From Anaerolineaceae bacterium (GTDB lineage Bacteria > Chloroflexota > Anaerolineae > Aggregatilineales > Phototrophicaceae), in the NCBI GenBank assembly GCA_002699585.1, contig PABP01000038.1:310001-374000 (forward strand): a stretch of 64,000 nucleotides of DNA. The letters are read 5' to 3'. Shown in pieces: positions 8,577-18,130 of the stretch. The notes beneath the pieces were generated by a model. That model made no database searches. It was not told where the DNA came from and saw only the letters and a list, made by a program, of their open reading frames with translations. Numbering within the stretch: position 1 is the first letter of the stretch; the number at the start of each line of letters is the position of its first letter. The position numbers and the translations under genes were made by a program.

Positions 8577-11500
8577 ATGCGACTCACCGGTTTAATTGAC
8601 AACCTCAGACAAACCCAGGACTATCAATCGCTACTGGCCGAACTCCAGAAGAGCGACCGCCGCCATCGCCCGATTATCCGCAGTGCGCGGCCTTATGTCG
8701 TTGGCGCGCTAGCCCAGGATTGGCAGGGTCCGATCATCTACCTGACAGCTCGTGGCAAGCGCGTGCATACGGTCGCGGAGCAGTTGCCCGTGTGGCTTGA
8801 GGACGAGGCACGCATTCATCGCTATGCCGAGCCGACGCCCATGTTTTATGATCGACTGGCGTGGGATGCCGATGTCATCCGCGAACGACTGAATGCCCTG
8901 TACGCACTCATGGACGAGGACAGCGGCAGCGCACCGATTATTATTTCGTCGGCACGGGCTTTGATGCAGCGCACCCTGTCGCCGCACCTGTTCCGGCGGC
9001 ACAGCCATCAGATCGAAGTGGGCCAGCGCTATAAGATCGACGTATTGGTCCAGGACTGGCTGAATCATGGTTATGAACCGGTGACGATGGTCATCGAGCC
9101 GGGAACGTTTACACGGCGTGGCGGCCTGCTGGACATTTACCCCATTAACGCAACGTCCCCTGTGCGGCTCGACTTATTCGATGATGATCTGGATACTTTG
9201 CGCCACTTCGACCCAGCAACACAGCGCACGACCGAAAAAATCCGCAGCATCACGATACCGCCTGCCAGAGAAGCCCTGCCCCTGAATACGCCACCACTTG
9301 CTGGACACCTCGCAGACTGGTTCAATGGGCTGACGCAGAACAAAGACGATGTGCATACGGCTGTTCAGGATGCCGATGCGCTGGAACACGGCACAGCGTT
9401 CCCGTTTTTGGAGCATTACCTGCCCTATTTGTACGAGGCCCCTATCAGCCTGCTGGACTATGCTTCGCCGGATACGCTGCTGATCGTGGAGGACATCGAC
9501 GATCTGCGCGAGGAAATCATCGCACTGGCTGAAGGCGCAGAAGCCAATCGTGAGAGCAACATCGCCACGCAGCAAATCGCGCCCGATCATCCCGTGCCCT
9601 ATGTCGATTGGGAAACGATTGAAGCCGATATTGAGCGCCATCATGTGCTGCACCTGAGCATTACCTCATTAGCGGACCTCGACAATGTGGCAGTCAATGC
9701 GCGCTGGTTTATGCCCGGTGAGCGTTTCGGTGGCCAACTGCGCCATGCGCTGACGTATGTCACTGAAAAACGTGCAGCCAATGAAACGGTCATCGTCGTG
9801 TCACAGCAGATTGACCGCATTGTGGAGCTGTGGCAAGAGCAAAGCACGCAGTTCGCGCCTAAGCTGGCGTCGATCACAGAGCCGCTGCATAACGACAGCC
9901 TGATTTTCGTGTCTGGTTCTCTAACCGAGGGCTGGTCCGCGCCACATGGGGATATGCCGCTGCACCTACTGACTGACGCAGAAATATTCAACTGGTCGCG
10001 GCCAGAACCGCGCCGCCGGACAGCCGGCCATGCCAAACGCGGCAAACTGCCAGAGAGCGATTACAGCGCCTGGGAAAACGGCGATTATGTCGTGCATGTC
10101 GATTATGGCATCGGGCGCTTTGCCGGACTACGCACGCGCACCGTTGAAGGCAATGAGCGTGAGTATCTGCTGATTGAGTACGCAGGCACCGATTCACTAT
10201 TTGTGCCCATTCACCAGTCCGACCGTCTGACGCGCTTTGTCGGGCCAGATGAAGCGCCGCCGCGGCTGAATAAGCTCGGCAAATCGGATGTGTGGATCAA
10301 GGCCAAGTCCAAAGCCAAGCAAGCCGCAGAAGAAGAAGCCCGCGAACTGCTAGAAATATACGCGCGACGGGCCAGCAGCGGCGGCCATCATTTCCAGCCA
10401 GATACACCCTGGCAGCATGAGCTAGAGGCCAGCTTCCCCTTTGTCGAAACAGAAGATCAGGTGCGGGTGCTGCGCGAGATCAAGCGCGATATGGAAAGCC
10501 CCATGCCGATGGACCGCCTCGTATGCGGGGATGTCGGCTATGGCAAGACAGAAGTCGCTTTACGGGCGGCATTCAAGGCCGTCATGGATGGACGACAGGT
10601 AGCCATACTGGTGCCAACGACCGTGCTGGCGGAACAGCACTATCAGACGTTCAGCGAGCGCATGGCCCCCTTCCCACTAAAGGTAGAGAGCATTTCGCGC
10701 TTCCGCACCAAAGCGGAACAGGCCAAGATCATTGATGATCTGGCCAGCGGCGAAGTCGACATCATCATCGGCACCCATCGCCTGCTGAGTAAAGACGTGG
10801 CCTTCCATGACCTGGGTCTGATCGTCATCGACGAAGAGCAGCGTTTTGGCGTCAAGCACAAAGAGCACTTTAAGAAGCTGCGTTCGGAAGTCGATATTCT
10901 GACGCTGACCGCTACCCCGATTCCACGCACCCTGTATATGAGCTTATCCGGTGTGCGCGACATCAGCATGATCCAGACGCCGCCGGAAGAACGCCTACCC
11001 GTCATTACGCATGTGGGGCCGTTCGACCCCAAGCTGACGCGGCAGGCTATTTTGCGGGAATTAGATCGGGGTGGGCAGGTATTCATCATCCATAACCGGG
11101 TACGCAGCATCCAAACGACGAAAGAGCGCTTCCAGGAGATTGTGCCGGAAGCCAGTATCGTTGTGGCGCACGGCCAGATGAACGGCCCCATGCTGGAAGG
11201 CGTCATCAGTGCTTTTACCAAGGGCGAGTATGACATCCTGCTAGCGACGAGCATCATCGAAAATGGCATCGACATGCCCAACGTCAACACGCTGATTGTG
11301 GACCGCGCCGAGTGGTTCGGCATGTCGCAGTTGTACCAGATTCGTGGACGCGTCGGACGAGGGGCACAACAAGCGTATGCCTATATGTTCCATGCGGGTG
11401 GCAATCGCCTGACGGAAGAAGCCAAGTTCCGGCTAGAGACAATGGCGGAACACGCTCAGCTTGGGTCCGGCTTCCAGATTGCGGTGCGCGATTTAGAACT

Positions 11501-12092
11501 GCGCGGTGCAGGAGACATCCTCAGCACCAACCAGACAGGCCACGTCGCCAGCGTCGGCTTGCAACTCTATACGCAACTGCTGCAACAGGCCGTCAAGCGG
11601 TTGAAGGGTGAGGAAGACACAGGCGCCAAGCCCAGCTACGACCAGGAGCGCATTATCATCGACCTGCCGCTGCCGACCTATATCCCCAACGATTGGATCG
11701 ACGAGATGGCGCTGCGCTTGCAACTCTATCGGCGTATCGGCAGCCTGCAAACCGAAGCGGATGTCGAAATGATGGCGTTGGAACTGGAAGATCGTTTTGG
11801 CAAACTGCCGAGGGCGGTACGCGGTTTGCTGTATCAGATCCGCGTTAAGCTGCTGGCCCAGACCATCAACGCGACGTCGGTCATCAAGCCAAGGCAGCAT
11901 ATCTTGATTAAGCTGCCCTGGTTAGCCGCAGTGGATCGTGATGCCCTGGCGCACTCTCTGGGTGACGATGTCGAAGTGTCGCGCACGGCTGTCGAACTGG
12001 CCCATATCCCGGAACTATGGCAGGAACGTCTGCTTGAAATTCTGGAAGCCTTGCAGGAAGGCCTGCCGGAGCATATCGGCAGCAAGATTTAA
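8577..12092 (+). CDS. mfd: Transcription-repair coupling factor
   Basis: A 1171-residue ATP-dependent DNA translocase that removes RNA polymerase stalled at lesions and recruits UvrA; length is standard. Seen in order: UvrB-homology N-terminal modules (first ~330 residues, including QVGQRYKIDVL-like and GGLLDIYP), the RNA polymerase-interacting domain around 500-570 (NGDYVVHVDYGIGRFAGL), helicase Walker A GDVGYGKTEVA near 650, the DEEQ box near 752, TATPIPRTL, motif VI region QIRGRVGRG, the relay QLGSGFQIAVRDLELRGAGDIL, and a C-terminal TRCF domain. ATG 8577 has AGGGGAC upstream and is preferred to a TTG 24 bp earlier. Ends 3 bp from the convergent deacylase gene. Confidence 0.97.
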   Translation: MRLTGLIDNLRQTQDYQSLLAELQKSDRRHRPIIRSARPYVVGALAQDWQGPIIYLTARGKRVHTVAEQLPVWLEDEARIHRYAEPTPMFYDRLAWDADVIRERLNALYALMDEDSGSAPIIISSARALMQRTLSPHLFRRHSHQIEVGQRYKIDVLVQDWLNHGYEPVTMVIEPGTFTRRGGLLDIYPINATSPVRLDLFDDDLDTLRHFDPATQRTTEKIRSITIPPAREALPLNTPPLAGHLADWFNGLTQNKDDVHTAVQDADALEHGTAFPFLEHYLPYLYEAPISLLDYASPDTLLIVEDIDDLREEIIALAEGAEANRESNIATQQIAPDHPVPYVDWETIEADIERHHVLHLSITSLADLDNVAVNARWFMPGERFGGQLRHALTYVTEKRAANETVIVVSQQIDRIVELWQEQSTQFAPKLASITEPLHNDSLIFVSGSLTEGWSAPHGDMPLHLLTDAEIFNWSRPEPRRRTAGHAKRGKLPESDYSAWENGDYVVHVDYGIGRFAGLRTRTVEGNEREYLLIEYAGTDSLFVPIHQSDRLTRFVGPDEAPPRLNKLGKSDVWIKAKSKAKQAAEEEARELLEIYARRASSGGHHFQPDTPWQHELEASFPFVETEDQVRVLREIKRDMESPMPMDRLVCGDVGYGKTEVALRAAFKAVMDGRQVAILVPTTVLAEQHYQTFSERMAPFPLKVESISRFRTKAEQAKIIDDLASGEVDIIIGTHRLLSKDVAFHDLGLIVIDEEQRFGVKHKEHFKKLRSEVDILTLTATPIPRTLYMSLSGVRDISMIQTPPEERLPVITHVGPFDPKLTRQAILRELDRGGQVFIIHNRVRSIQTTKERFQEIVPEASIVVAHGQMNGPMLEGVISAFTKGEYDILLATSIIENGIDMPNVNTLIVDRAEWFGMSQLYQIRGRVGRGAQQAYAYMFHAGGNRLTEEAKFRLETMAEHAQLGSGFQIAVRDLELRGAGDILSTNQTGHVASVGLQLYTQLLQQAVKRLKGEEDTGAKPSYDQERIIIDLPLPTYIPNDWIDEMALRLQLYRRIGSLQTEADVEMMALELEDRFGKLPRAVRGLLYQIRVKLLAQTINATSVIKPRQHILIKLPWLAAVDRDALAHSLGDDVEVSRTAVELAHIPELWQERLLEILEALQEGLPEHIGSKI

Positions 12093-12095
12093 AAA

Positions 12096-12578
12096 CTACT
12101 CTTTGGCGACATCTGCCCAGGTGCCCTCAGTCAGGGCAACAAGCTGGTCGATGGACATGCCAAAATTGTGATTGGCTGACCCCGCCGCCGCATAGATGGT
12201 GTCGTAACGCTTGAGCAACATATCCAGATAAATGGGGATGTCCGGCGTGCGATGGCCAACTGGCGGCACACCACCGGGTGCATACCCATAAATGTCGATG
12301 CACTGGTCCGGTTTGGCCAATTTCACTTTTTTACGACCGACTTCAAACATCGTGGCAATTTTGCGGTCATCGACCTGTTGATCGCCGCTGGCTACCACCA
12401 GTATGGGATTGCCATTAACGATCATGCAGATGCTCTTGGCAATCTGGCCTACTTCACAGCCGATGGCTGCCGCGGCCAACTCACTGGTTGCCGTTGATTC
12501 CGTAAATTCCTGTACATGTAGCCCCAAATTAGCCGATTCGATGACTGTGCGCACATGGTCAGGCGTCAATGGTTGCAT
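12096..12578 (-). CDS. YbaK/EbsC-type aminoacyl-tRNA deacylase
   Basis: A 160-residue trans-editing protein of the YbaK/ProX superfamily that hydrolyses misacylated tRNA. Start at the ATG complementary to 12576-12578; a longer frame to 12680 would run into the divergent gene. Seen: TATSELAAAAIGCEVGQIAKSI, where the invariant Lys lies, LVVASGDQQVD, then APGGVPPVGH and the late AAGSANHNFGMS, all typical of the family. Which tRNA it edits (Cys-tRNAPro, Ala-tRNAPro or another) cannot be told. It is divergent from the macrodomain gene with 57 bp between starts, so they may share a control region. Confidence 0.88.
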   Translation of the reverse strand: MQPLTPDHVRTVIESANLGLHVQEFTESTATSELAAAAIGCEVGQIAKSICMIVNGNPILVVASGDQQVDDRKIATMFEVGRKKVKLAKPDQCIDIYGYAPGGVPPVGHRTPDIPIYLDMLLKRYDTIYAAAGSANHNFGMSIDQLVALTEGTWADVAKE

Positions 12579-12635
12579 AAAAAGTTCGCTCCAGCGGATA
12601 ATGAGAGTAAGAAAAACAATCATGAGAGTATAGCC

Positions 12636-13193
12636 ATGACCTGTTATCAGATCAACCAGACGCGGCTGGAAATTGTGCAAGGGGATATCACGAACCAGGC
12701 AGTAGATGCCATCGTTAACGCGGCCAATACGTCGCTTTTAGGGGGTGGTGGCGTCGATGGTGCGATCCATCGGGCGGCAGGGCCGGAGTTACTGGAAGAA
12801 TGCCAAACGCTGCATGGCTGCAAAACAGGTGAAGCAAAAATCACCAGGGGCTATCATCTGCCAGCGAAACACGTTATTCATGCGGTGGGTCCAATCTATG
12901 GCACACAGGATGCCCCGGTTTTGCTGGCCAGTGCTTATAGCAACAGTCTACAGATCGCGGGGGAGCATCACCTGGCATCTGTGGCCTTCCCGGCGATCAG
13001 CACAGGCATTTACGGCTACCCTATGCGCGAAGCAGCCCGCATATCGTTGCGGGCTGTCCTCACCTATCTGGAAAATCATACGACGATCAAGATCGTTCGC
13101 TTTATTTTGTTTACCAGTGAAGCAAACGCTATTTATCGGGAAGAACTTGAATCAATCGCTGCAAAAAACGATGCGATCAATCCCTGCGAATAA
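12636..13193 (+). CDS. Macrodomain protein, ADP-ribosyl/O-acetyl-ADP-ribose hydrolase type
   Basis: A 185-residue stand-alone macrodomain of the YmdB/MacroD class that removes ADP-ribose from proteins or deacetylates O-acetyl-ADP-ribose. The class signature is visible: GDITNQAVDAIVNAANTSLLGGGGVDGAIH, with the Asn and the GGGVDGAIH loop intact, then GEAKITRGYHLPAKHVIHAVGP and FPAISTGIYGYP. Start at ATG 12636 gives the normal family N-terminus (MTCYQINQTRLEIVQGD). The pairing with a tRNA-editing enzyme on the opposite strand has no known logic. No ADP-ribosyltransferase is seen nearby. Confidence 0.93.
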   Translation: MTCYQINQTRLEIVQGDITNQAVDAIVNAANTSLLGGGGVDGAIHRAAGPELLEECQTLHGCKTGEAKITRGYHLPAKHVIHAVGPIYGTQDAPVLLASAYSNSLQIAGEHHLASVAFPAISTGIYGYPMREAARISLRAVLTYLENHTTIKIVRFILFTSEANAIYREELESIAAKNDAINPCE

Positions 13194-13229
13194 GCCAACT
13201 GGTAGTCACGCGGCAACTGATAAGCAGTA

Positions 13230-13673
13230 TTAGTCAGCGTCCAGCGTCTGGATAACATCGAGCACTTCCTGGAAGATATCAAATTCTTCCGGGGAGAAGT
13301 GGCTGGCAATGCGCGTATCGATCTTCTCGGCCACACGGAGGATGTCTTCACGGCAAGCAACACCACGGGCTGTCAGGTAGATACGGACAGCGCGGCGGTC
13401 GCCGGGGTCCGGGCGGCGCTCAATAAGGCCCTTTTCCTGTAGTTTATCCAGGTTAGGGGTAAACGACGTGGCGGCACGCCCTACAGCCCGTGCCAATTCG
13501 CTGGCATGCTGGCCATCCTGCTCAAGCAGAGCACGCATCACATACCACTCTATAACTGTCAAACCCAGGGGGCGTACTGCCCGCCGGAAGATCTGATCTG
13601 CATTACGCAAGGCGATGTCCAGATTACACCAGACTGAGCCATCGAACCGGAGCATTTTCTTTTTTTCCATCAT
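13230..13673 (-). CDS. MarR-family transcriptional regulator
   Basis: A 147-residue winged-helix DNA-binding protein. Seen: LTVIEWYVMRALLEQDGQHASELARAVGRAATSFTPNLDKLQEKGLIERRPDPGDRRAVRIYLT, the recognition helix and the DxRxxxxxLT wing of the family. MarR proteins normally act as dimers that repress their own and a neighbouring gene until a small ligand binds. The likely regulated neighbour is the DMT transporter upstream, or the gene itself. An inverted repeat, ATCTCAA/TTGAGAT (13715-13748), overlaps the putative -35 region 42-75 bp upstream and is a candidate operator. The ligand is unknown. Confidence 0.9.
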   Translation of the reverse strand: MMEKKKMLRFDGSVWCNLDIALRNADQIFRRAVRPLGLTVIEWYVMRALLEQDGQHASELARAVGRAATSFTPNLDKLQEKGLIERRPDPGDRRAVRIYLTARGVACREDILRVAEKIDTRIASHFSPEEFDIFQEVLDVIQTLDAD

Positions 13674-13691
13674 TGTTCAATACCTATGTGC

Positions 13692-13721
13692 ATTTAACTC
13701 ACTGGTAACTATCCATCTCAA
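13692..13721 (-). promoter_or_regulatory. Candidate marR-type promoter
   Basis: On the minus strand TTGAGA (13716-13721), 18 bp, TTAAAT (13692-13697), ending 18 bp before the start codon. The -35 is part of the inverted repeat. Confidence 0.4.
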
Positions 13722-13748
13722 TTCCATATGTTGATATAGAGTTGAGAT
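13715..13748. promoter_or_regulatory. Candidate MarR operator (inverted repeat)
   Basis: ATCTCAA (13715-13721) and TTGAGAT (13742-13748), centres 27 bp apart, in AT-rich DNA. Spacing is wider than usual for MarR sites, so this is tentative. Confidence 0.35.
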
Positions 13749-13806
13749 AATTCATTTAACTATATATATTTTACTCATAAATCAATGGAAAAGAGTTAAG
13801 AGATAA

Positions 13807-13843
13807 CAAAACATAACGTCCTATCGTAGACGAATATGTTTTG
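13807..13843. repeat. 9-bp inverted repeat downstream of the DMT gene
   Basis: CAAAACATA (13807-13815) and TATGTTTTG (13835-13843). It could fold as a weak terminator after the transporter gene or belong to the regulator's control region. The surrounding 224 bp hold no gene. Confidence 0.45.
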
Positions 13844-13897
13844 GAAGAAGTTATGACTTTGGAGAACCAGCTGTAATAAGGGTTCCGAAACAGCGAT

Positions 13898-14797
13898 TTA
13901 TGCGAGGGGCTGCGGCGTTCGCTTACGGCGTGCAGGGGCGATTTGCAGGAGGAGCACACCGCTCACGATGGCGGCTGCGCCCAGCCATTGCACGGGCAAT
14001 ATCGCCTCACCCAGGACGACCAGAGCGACAACCATCGCCAGCAACGGTTCAACAGAGCTAACAATACTGGCTGGCGTCGGCCCAACCATCTTGATGCCCA
14101 GGTTCATAGTGAAAATAGGCAACACAGTCGATATGGTTGCCATCGCCAGCAGATAAGCAAAAGTGGTTAGGTTCGTGGGCATTCGCAAACCCTGGAACGG
14201 AAGGAACAGCAGTAAAACGAGCAGCGTTCCCGTGATGATATACGTCGAACCAGAAATCGCCTGCCCCTTTAAGAGGCCCTCCGCGACGATAAAATACAGC
14301 GCAACAAAAAACGCGTTGATGAACGCAAAAAGCACGCCCACCCCATCGCTGCCACTGAAGGAGAAATCCGGCACCGTGAGCGCCACACCAATTAACGTCA
14401 GGACGAGCGAAACCCAGGCAGTAGTCGTCAGACGGCGACCCAGAAAAACAGTCATCACAGCGACCATCGCTGGATATGTAAAGAATAAGACAACGAAGGT
14501 ACTCGCTGGGGTACGCTCCAGGCCCACGAAGGCCGCCAGAGCAGCTAGCGCGTACAGTGTGCCGCTCAAAAGCAGCTTCATGCGCTCTACATTGGTGCGG
14601 TTAGCTTGACGGGCCGGAGGCCAGAATTGCAGCAAAATCCATACGATTGGGGTCGCCAACAAGAAACGCCACAGCGCGATGTCATAAGGCTGGAAATCCG
14701 ATACAGCGTAAATACTGCGCGTCAAGGTGGGTAAGAAAGCGAAGCCGCCTGCTGAAGCCAAAATCATCAAATAACCAAAGCGCTGTGTATTTGCCAT
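13898..14797 (-). CDS. EamA/DMT-family transporter
   Basis: An inner-membrane protein of about 299 residues with ten predicted helices in two EamA repeats, the usual size for drug/metabolite transporters. Seen: an N-terminal FGYLMILASAGGFAFLPTLTR and RFLLATPIVWILL, then ALAALAAFVGLERTPASTFVVLFFTYP typical of the first repeat, and NLGIKMVGPTPASIVSSVEPLLAMVVALVVLGE, the hallmark end of the second. Start at the ATG complementary to 14795-14797 with GGGGT upstream; an ATG four codons earlier is possible. The upstream DNA contains the nuo terminator, so the gene needs its own promoter. Substrate unknown; likely under the adjacent MarR regulator. Confidence 0.88.
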   Translation of the reverse strand: MANTQRFGYLMILASAGGFAFLPTLTRSIYAVSDFQPYDIALWRFLLATPIVWILLQFWPPARQANRTNVERMKLLLSGTLYALAALAAFVGLERTPASTFVVLFFTYPAMVAVMTVFLGRRLTTTAWVSLVLTLIGVALTVPDFSFSGSDGVGVLFAFINAFFVALYFIVAEGLLKGQAISGSTYIITGTLLVLLLFLPFQGLRMPTNLTTFAYLLAMATISTVLPIFTMNLGIKMVGPTPASIVSSVEPLLAMVVALVVLGEAILPVQWLGAAAIVSGVLLLQIAPARRKRTPQPLA

Positions 14798-14809
14798 CAG
14801 GTACCCCAT

Positions 14810-14844
14810 TAAGCAAAACCGGGGCCACACTGTTGTGGCCCCGG
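14810..14844 (-). terminator. Rho-independent terminator of the nuo operon
   Basis: CCGGGGCCACA (14819-14829) pairs perfectly with TGTGGCCCCGG (14834-14844) around a 4-nt loop. Read on the minus strand it is followed by TTTTGCTT, 25 bp after the nuoN stop. Confidence 0.92.
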
Positions 14845-14868
14845 CTCAGATTTAAAAAGTGGATGTAG

Positions 14869-16425
14869 CTAGACGAGAGAGACCATGTTCACCAGGTTAG
14901 TAACCAGCGGCACCGCAATACCGACGATGAGTACGCCAGCCATGGAGGCGTAGACTGCGTAGCGAACAGGTGCGGTTTCCCCAACAGCGGGAGAGCCTTC
15001 GTCCTCAGTTAGCAAGAACATGTTGACGATCACGCGCACATAGTAGAAAGCGCTGATTACGCTGGTGAGTACGCCAATAATCGTCAATGGAATCAAGCCT
15101 GCCTGGACTGCGGCACTAAAGACCAGCCACTTGCCCATAAAGCCAGCCGTCAACGGGATGCCCGTCAGGCTGAACATGAACAGGGCCATCGCCAGCGCCA
15201 GCATCGGGCGGCTGTTGTAGAGGCCATTGAAGTCGCTCAGTTCCGTGCCCGTACCGTCGTTGTTTTCCAACGCCAGGACCACGGCGAATGCCCCTAGATT
15301 CGTGAAGGCATAAGCCAGCAGGTAAACCAAACCTGCTTGTGCAGCGGTATTCGCGATATCAGGAACCAGCCCCGCCGAACCGACAGCGGCCACAGCCATC
15401 AGGATATAACCTGCATGGGCAATCGACGAGTAGGCTAGCATACGCTTGATATTCGTCTGCGATAGCGCGACAAAATTACCAAGAATGAGCGTCACAGCTG
15501 CAATCACCTGGATCGTGCCCTGCCATGCCGCCGGGTCCACACCTGCGTCAAGCGTCAGACCAGACAAGCCGACGATCATCAGGCGGAAGAGCGCCGCGAA
15601 GCCCCCCACCTTAGCCGCCACACTCATGTAAGCGGTAATGGGCGTCGGAGCACCTTCGTAGACATCAGGCGTCCACATATGGAACGGTACGGCTGCGATT
15701 TTGAATCCCAGGCCAACCAATGACAGCGCGGCACCAATCAGCAGCAGGAGCGCGCCGGAGTTCTCGGCTGAGCTTTCCAGAATGGGGCCAACGGCAGCGA
15801 AGATCTCGCGCAGGTTGGTCGTGCCCGTCGCACCGAAAAGCAGCGCGGAGCCATACACCAGGAAGGCGCTGGAGAACGCACCGAGTATGAAGTACTTCAT
15901 ACCGCTTTCTTCGCTTTTCAAAACGAAGGTTGCATCGCGGTCGTCTGTATACGTCACACGGAAAGCGGACAGGATATACAGCGGAATACTCAGCAGTTCC
16001 AGACCGATGAAGATAACGATCAGATCGTTGGCCCCGACCATGAACATGGCACCAGTGGCGCTCAGCAGCAGCAGAATATAGTACTCACCATGATTGGTTT
16101 CTGTACGCCGCAGATAGTCGGTACTCAGTAACACACTGATGAAAGCCGTGATCAGAACTACGATATTGAGAAAGCCTGTGAACGCATCGGCAACGAACAT
16201 GCCACCGAACGTACTGGTCTGCTCCGGGTTATAGGTAAAGAGATTTATCAAGAAGCTGATGCCAATGCCGACCAGAGCCAGAATCGGGGTCCAGTGTTTG
16301 CGATTGGCGGGTAAAAACACATCAATGACCAACAGAAACATCGTGCCAAAGGCCAGCGCAATGGCCGGTAAGGCAATCCAGATGTTGTAGTCCGTCAAAG
16401 TCTGTAGCGTCGGTGACTCAAACAT
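14869..16425 (-). CDS. nuoN: NADH-quinone oxidoreductase subunit N
   Basis: One of the three antiporter-like proton-pumping subunits in the membrane arm of complex I. At 518 residues, it shows about 14 helices. Conserved stretches seen: LLLSATGAMFMVGANDLIVIFIGLELLSIPLYIL with the key Glu of helix 5, IAAVPFHMWTPDVYEGAPTPITAYMSVAAKVGGFA with the channel Lys, and NIKRMLAYSSIAHAGYILM. Start ATG is preceded by CAGAGGAGACGCA, a strong site. Last gene of the operon, 30 bp after nuoM, followed by the terminator. Confidence 0.97.
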   Translation of the reverse strand: MFESPTLQTLTDYNIWIALPAIALAFGTMFLLVIDVFLPANRKHWTPILALVGIGISFLINLFTYNPEQTSTFGGMFVADAFTGFLNIVVLITAFISVLLSTDYLRRTETNHGEYYILLLLSATGAMFMVGANDLIVIFIGLELLSIPLYILSAFRVTYTDDRDATFVLKSEESGMKYFILGAFSSAFLVYGSALLFGATGTTNLREIFAAVGPILESSAENSGALLLLIGAALSLVGLGFKIAAVPFHMWTPDVYEGAPTPITAYMSVAAKVGGFAALFRLMIVGLSGLTLDAGVDPAAWQGTIQVIAAVTLILGNFVALSQTNIKRMLAYSSIAHAGYILMAVAAVGSAGLVPDIANTAAQAGLVYLLAYAFTNLGAFAVVLALENNDGTGTELSDFNGLYNSRPMLALAMALFMFSLTGIPLTAGFMGKWLVFSAAVQAGLIPLTIIGVLTSVISAFYYVRVIVNMFLLTEDEGSPAVGETAPVRYAVYASMAGVLIVGIAVPLVTNLVNMVSLV

Positions 16426-16455
16426 TGCGTCTCCTCTGTAACCTCGTCAGCACGA

Positions 16456-18114
16456 TTATTCAGCGGCTTCGCTGGTTACTGGCTCGCCGACGTAGGCAAA
16501 TTCCGCGTTGGTTTCTACCGGGTTCGCTTCTACAACTTCCGTCTGGGATGATTCCACATGGGCAACCAGCTCATTGGTGCTGGCGTTCATCACGTCGAAG
16601 AAACCACCCGGCTGTACACCGATCCAGAAGATCAGAACGATGATCGGGACCAGGACGGCCACTTCGTTCCACTTCAGGTTCAGGCTGAACGTACCCGCGT
16701 CTTCACCATGCGGCACTTTAAGTTCGCCCATGAAGACGTGCTGGAACATTGACAGAATATAGACAGCCGCCATGATGACGCCGAGCGTCGCAAACAGCGT
16801 GAAGAAGAAACCCAGATAGGTGCTGCCAAGCGACCCAAGCAGAATCGTGAACTCACCGATAAAGCCGTTCAGACCCGGCAAACCCATACTACTCAGGGAA
16901 ATAATCAAGGCCACAGCGCCAAATGCCGGAGCAATCCGCCAGATACCGCCGTAGGCTTCCATCGCTTTGGTGTGGTAACGCTCGTACATGATACCGACAA
17001 CAAGGAAGAGGCCGCCGGTGCTGATACCGTGATTGACCATCTGCAAAGTGGCACCCTGGATACCCTGGCTATTGAGGGCGAAGATGCCGACCACAACAAA
17101 GCCAAGGTGGCTGATGGACGTATAAGCAACAAGCTTCTTGACGTCCGTCTGGGCATAACTCACCCAGGCACCGTAGATGATGCCGATCACACCCAGCGCC
17201 GCGATGAACCCTGCATACTGAACGCTCTGTTCCGGGAACATCGACAGGTTAAAGCGCACCAGGCCATAGGTACCCATCTTCAGTAGGACACCCGCCAGGA
17301 TGACGGAACCCGTGGTTGGCGCCTGCACGTGAGCATCCGGCAACCAACTATGGAATGGGAAGATCGGCACTTTGATGGCAAATGCGACAAAGAAGCCGAA
17401 GAACAGGAGCGCGCCTGTTACATCACTTGCAGAAGCCGCACCAGACCATTCATTCCAGATATTGGGATTAGCCTGTACCTGGGCGATGATATCCGGCAGC
17501 AAGAAAGTGCCGGTGACGTTCGCCACATAGAGGATGGCAATCAGCATCAGGATCGAGCCGGCCATCGTATACAGGAAGAACTTAACCGCTGCATAAACGC
17601 GGCGTTCCGCACCCCAGATACCGATCAAGAAGTACATCGGCACCAGTGTAACTTCCCAGAACACGTAGAAGATAATCAAGTCCTGGATAAAGAATACGCC
17701 GAGCATGGCCCATTCCAGCAGCAGCAAGAAGCCGTAGTAAAGCTTCTGGCGGCCACGTTCTTCCAGCACATGCATGCTGAAGGACGCGAGCACAGCAATC
17801 GGCATAACGAATGTCGTCAGGAGGACCAGCAGCATACTCAGGCCATCGACACCCACATAGTAAGTGGAGACGATATTGTTCCCACCTACCTGGATATCAA
17901 GCCATTGCCACTGATGCACCATCTGCAAACCAGCGACGCTGGTGTCAAAGTTAGCCCACATTACCAAAGAAGCGAGGAATGTGAGAATTGTAAAACCAAA
18001 GGTCGTCCACTTAATGTTTTCGACCTGGGTTTTTCCGTTAAAAAACAACAGGACCGTCAGCCCGATTAAAGGCAAGAAGAGGACGGCTGTCGTTAGCAAA
18101 CCTGCGTTTTCCAT
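16456..18114 (-). CDS. nuoM: NADH-quinone oxidoreductase subunit M
   Basis: Antiporter-like proton-pumping membrane subunit of complex I, 552 residues. Seen: FIQDLIIFYVFWEVTLVPMYFLIGIWG with the conserved helix-5 Glu, AFAIKVPIFPFHSWLPDAHVQAPTTGSVILAGVLLKMGTYGL with the two channel Lys, and DVKKLVAYTSISHLGFVVVG. The C-terminal tail after the last helix (about 35 residues rich in Glu, Val and Asn) is longer than in E. coli and has no assigned role. AAGGAGAT upstream is a strong ribosome site. It lies 16 bp after nuoL. Confidence 0.97.
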   Translation of the reverse strand: MENAGLLTTAVLFLPLIGLTVLLFFNGKTQVENIKWTTFGFTILTFLASLVMWANFDTSVAGLQMVHQWQWLDIQVGGNNIVSTYYVGVDGLSMLLVLLTTFVMPIAVLASFSMHVLEERGRQKLYYGFLLLLEWAMLGVFFIQDLIIFYVFWEVTLVPMYFLIGIWGAERRVYAAVKFFLYTMAGSILMLIAILYVANVTGTFLLPDIIAQVQANPNIWNEWSGAASASDVTGALLFFGFFVAFAIKVPIFPFHSWLPDAHVQAPTTGSVILAGVLLKMGTYGLVRFNLSMFPEQSVQYAGFIAALGVIGIIYGAWVSYAQTDVKKLVAYTSISHLGFVVVGIFALNSQGIQGATLQMVNHGISTGGLFLVVGIMYERYHTKAMEAYGGIWRIAPAFGAVALIISLSSMGLPGLNGFIGEFTILLGSLGSTYLGFFFTLFATLGVIMAAVYILSMFQHVFMGELKVPHGEDAGTFSLNLKWNEVAVLVPIIVLIFWIGVQPGGFFDVMNASTNELVAHVESSQTEVVEANPVETNAEFAYVGEPVTSEAAE

Positions 18115-18130
18115 GTTCGCTTCTATCTCC

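Noticed and set aside
12555-12635. Longer N-terminus for the macrodomain protein
   Set aside because: It would overlap the divergent deacylase start and does not resemble the family; ATG 12636 gives the normal beginning.
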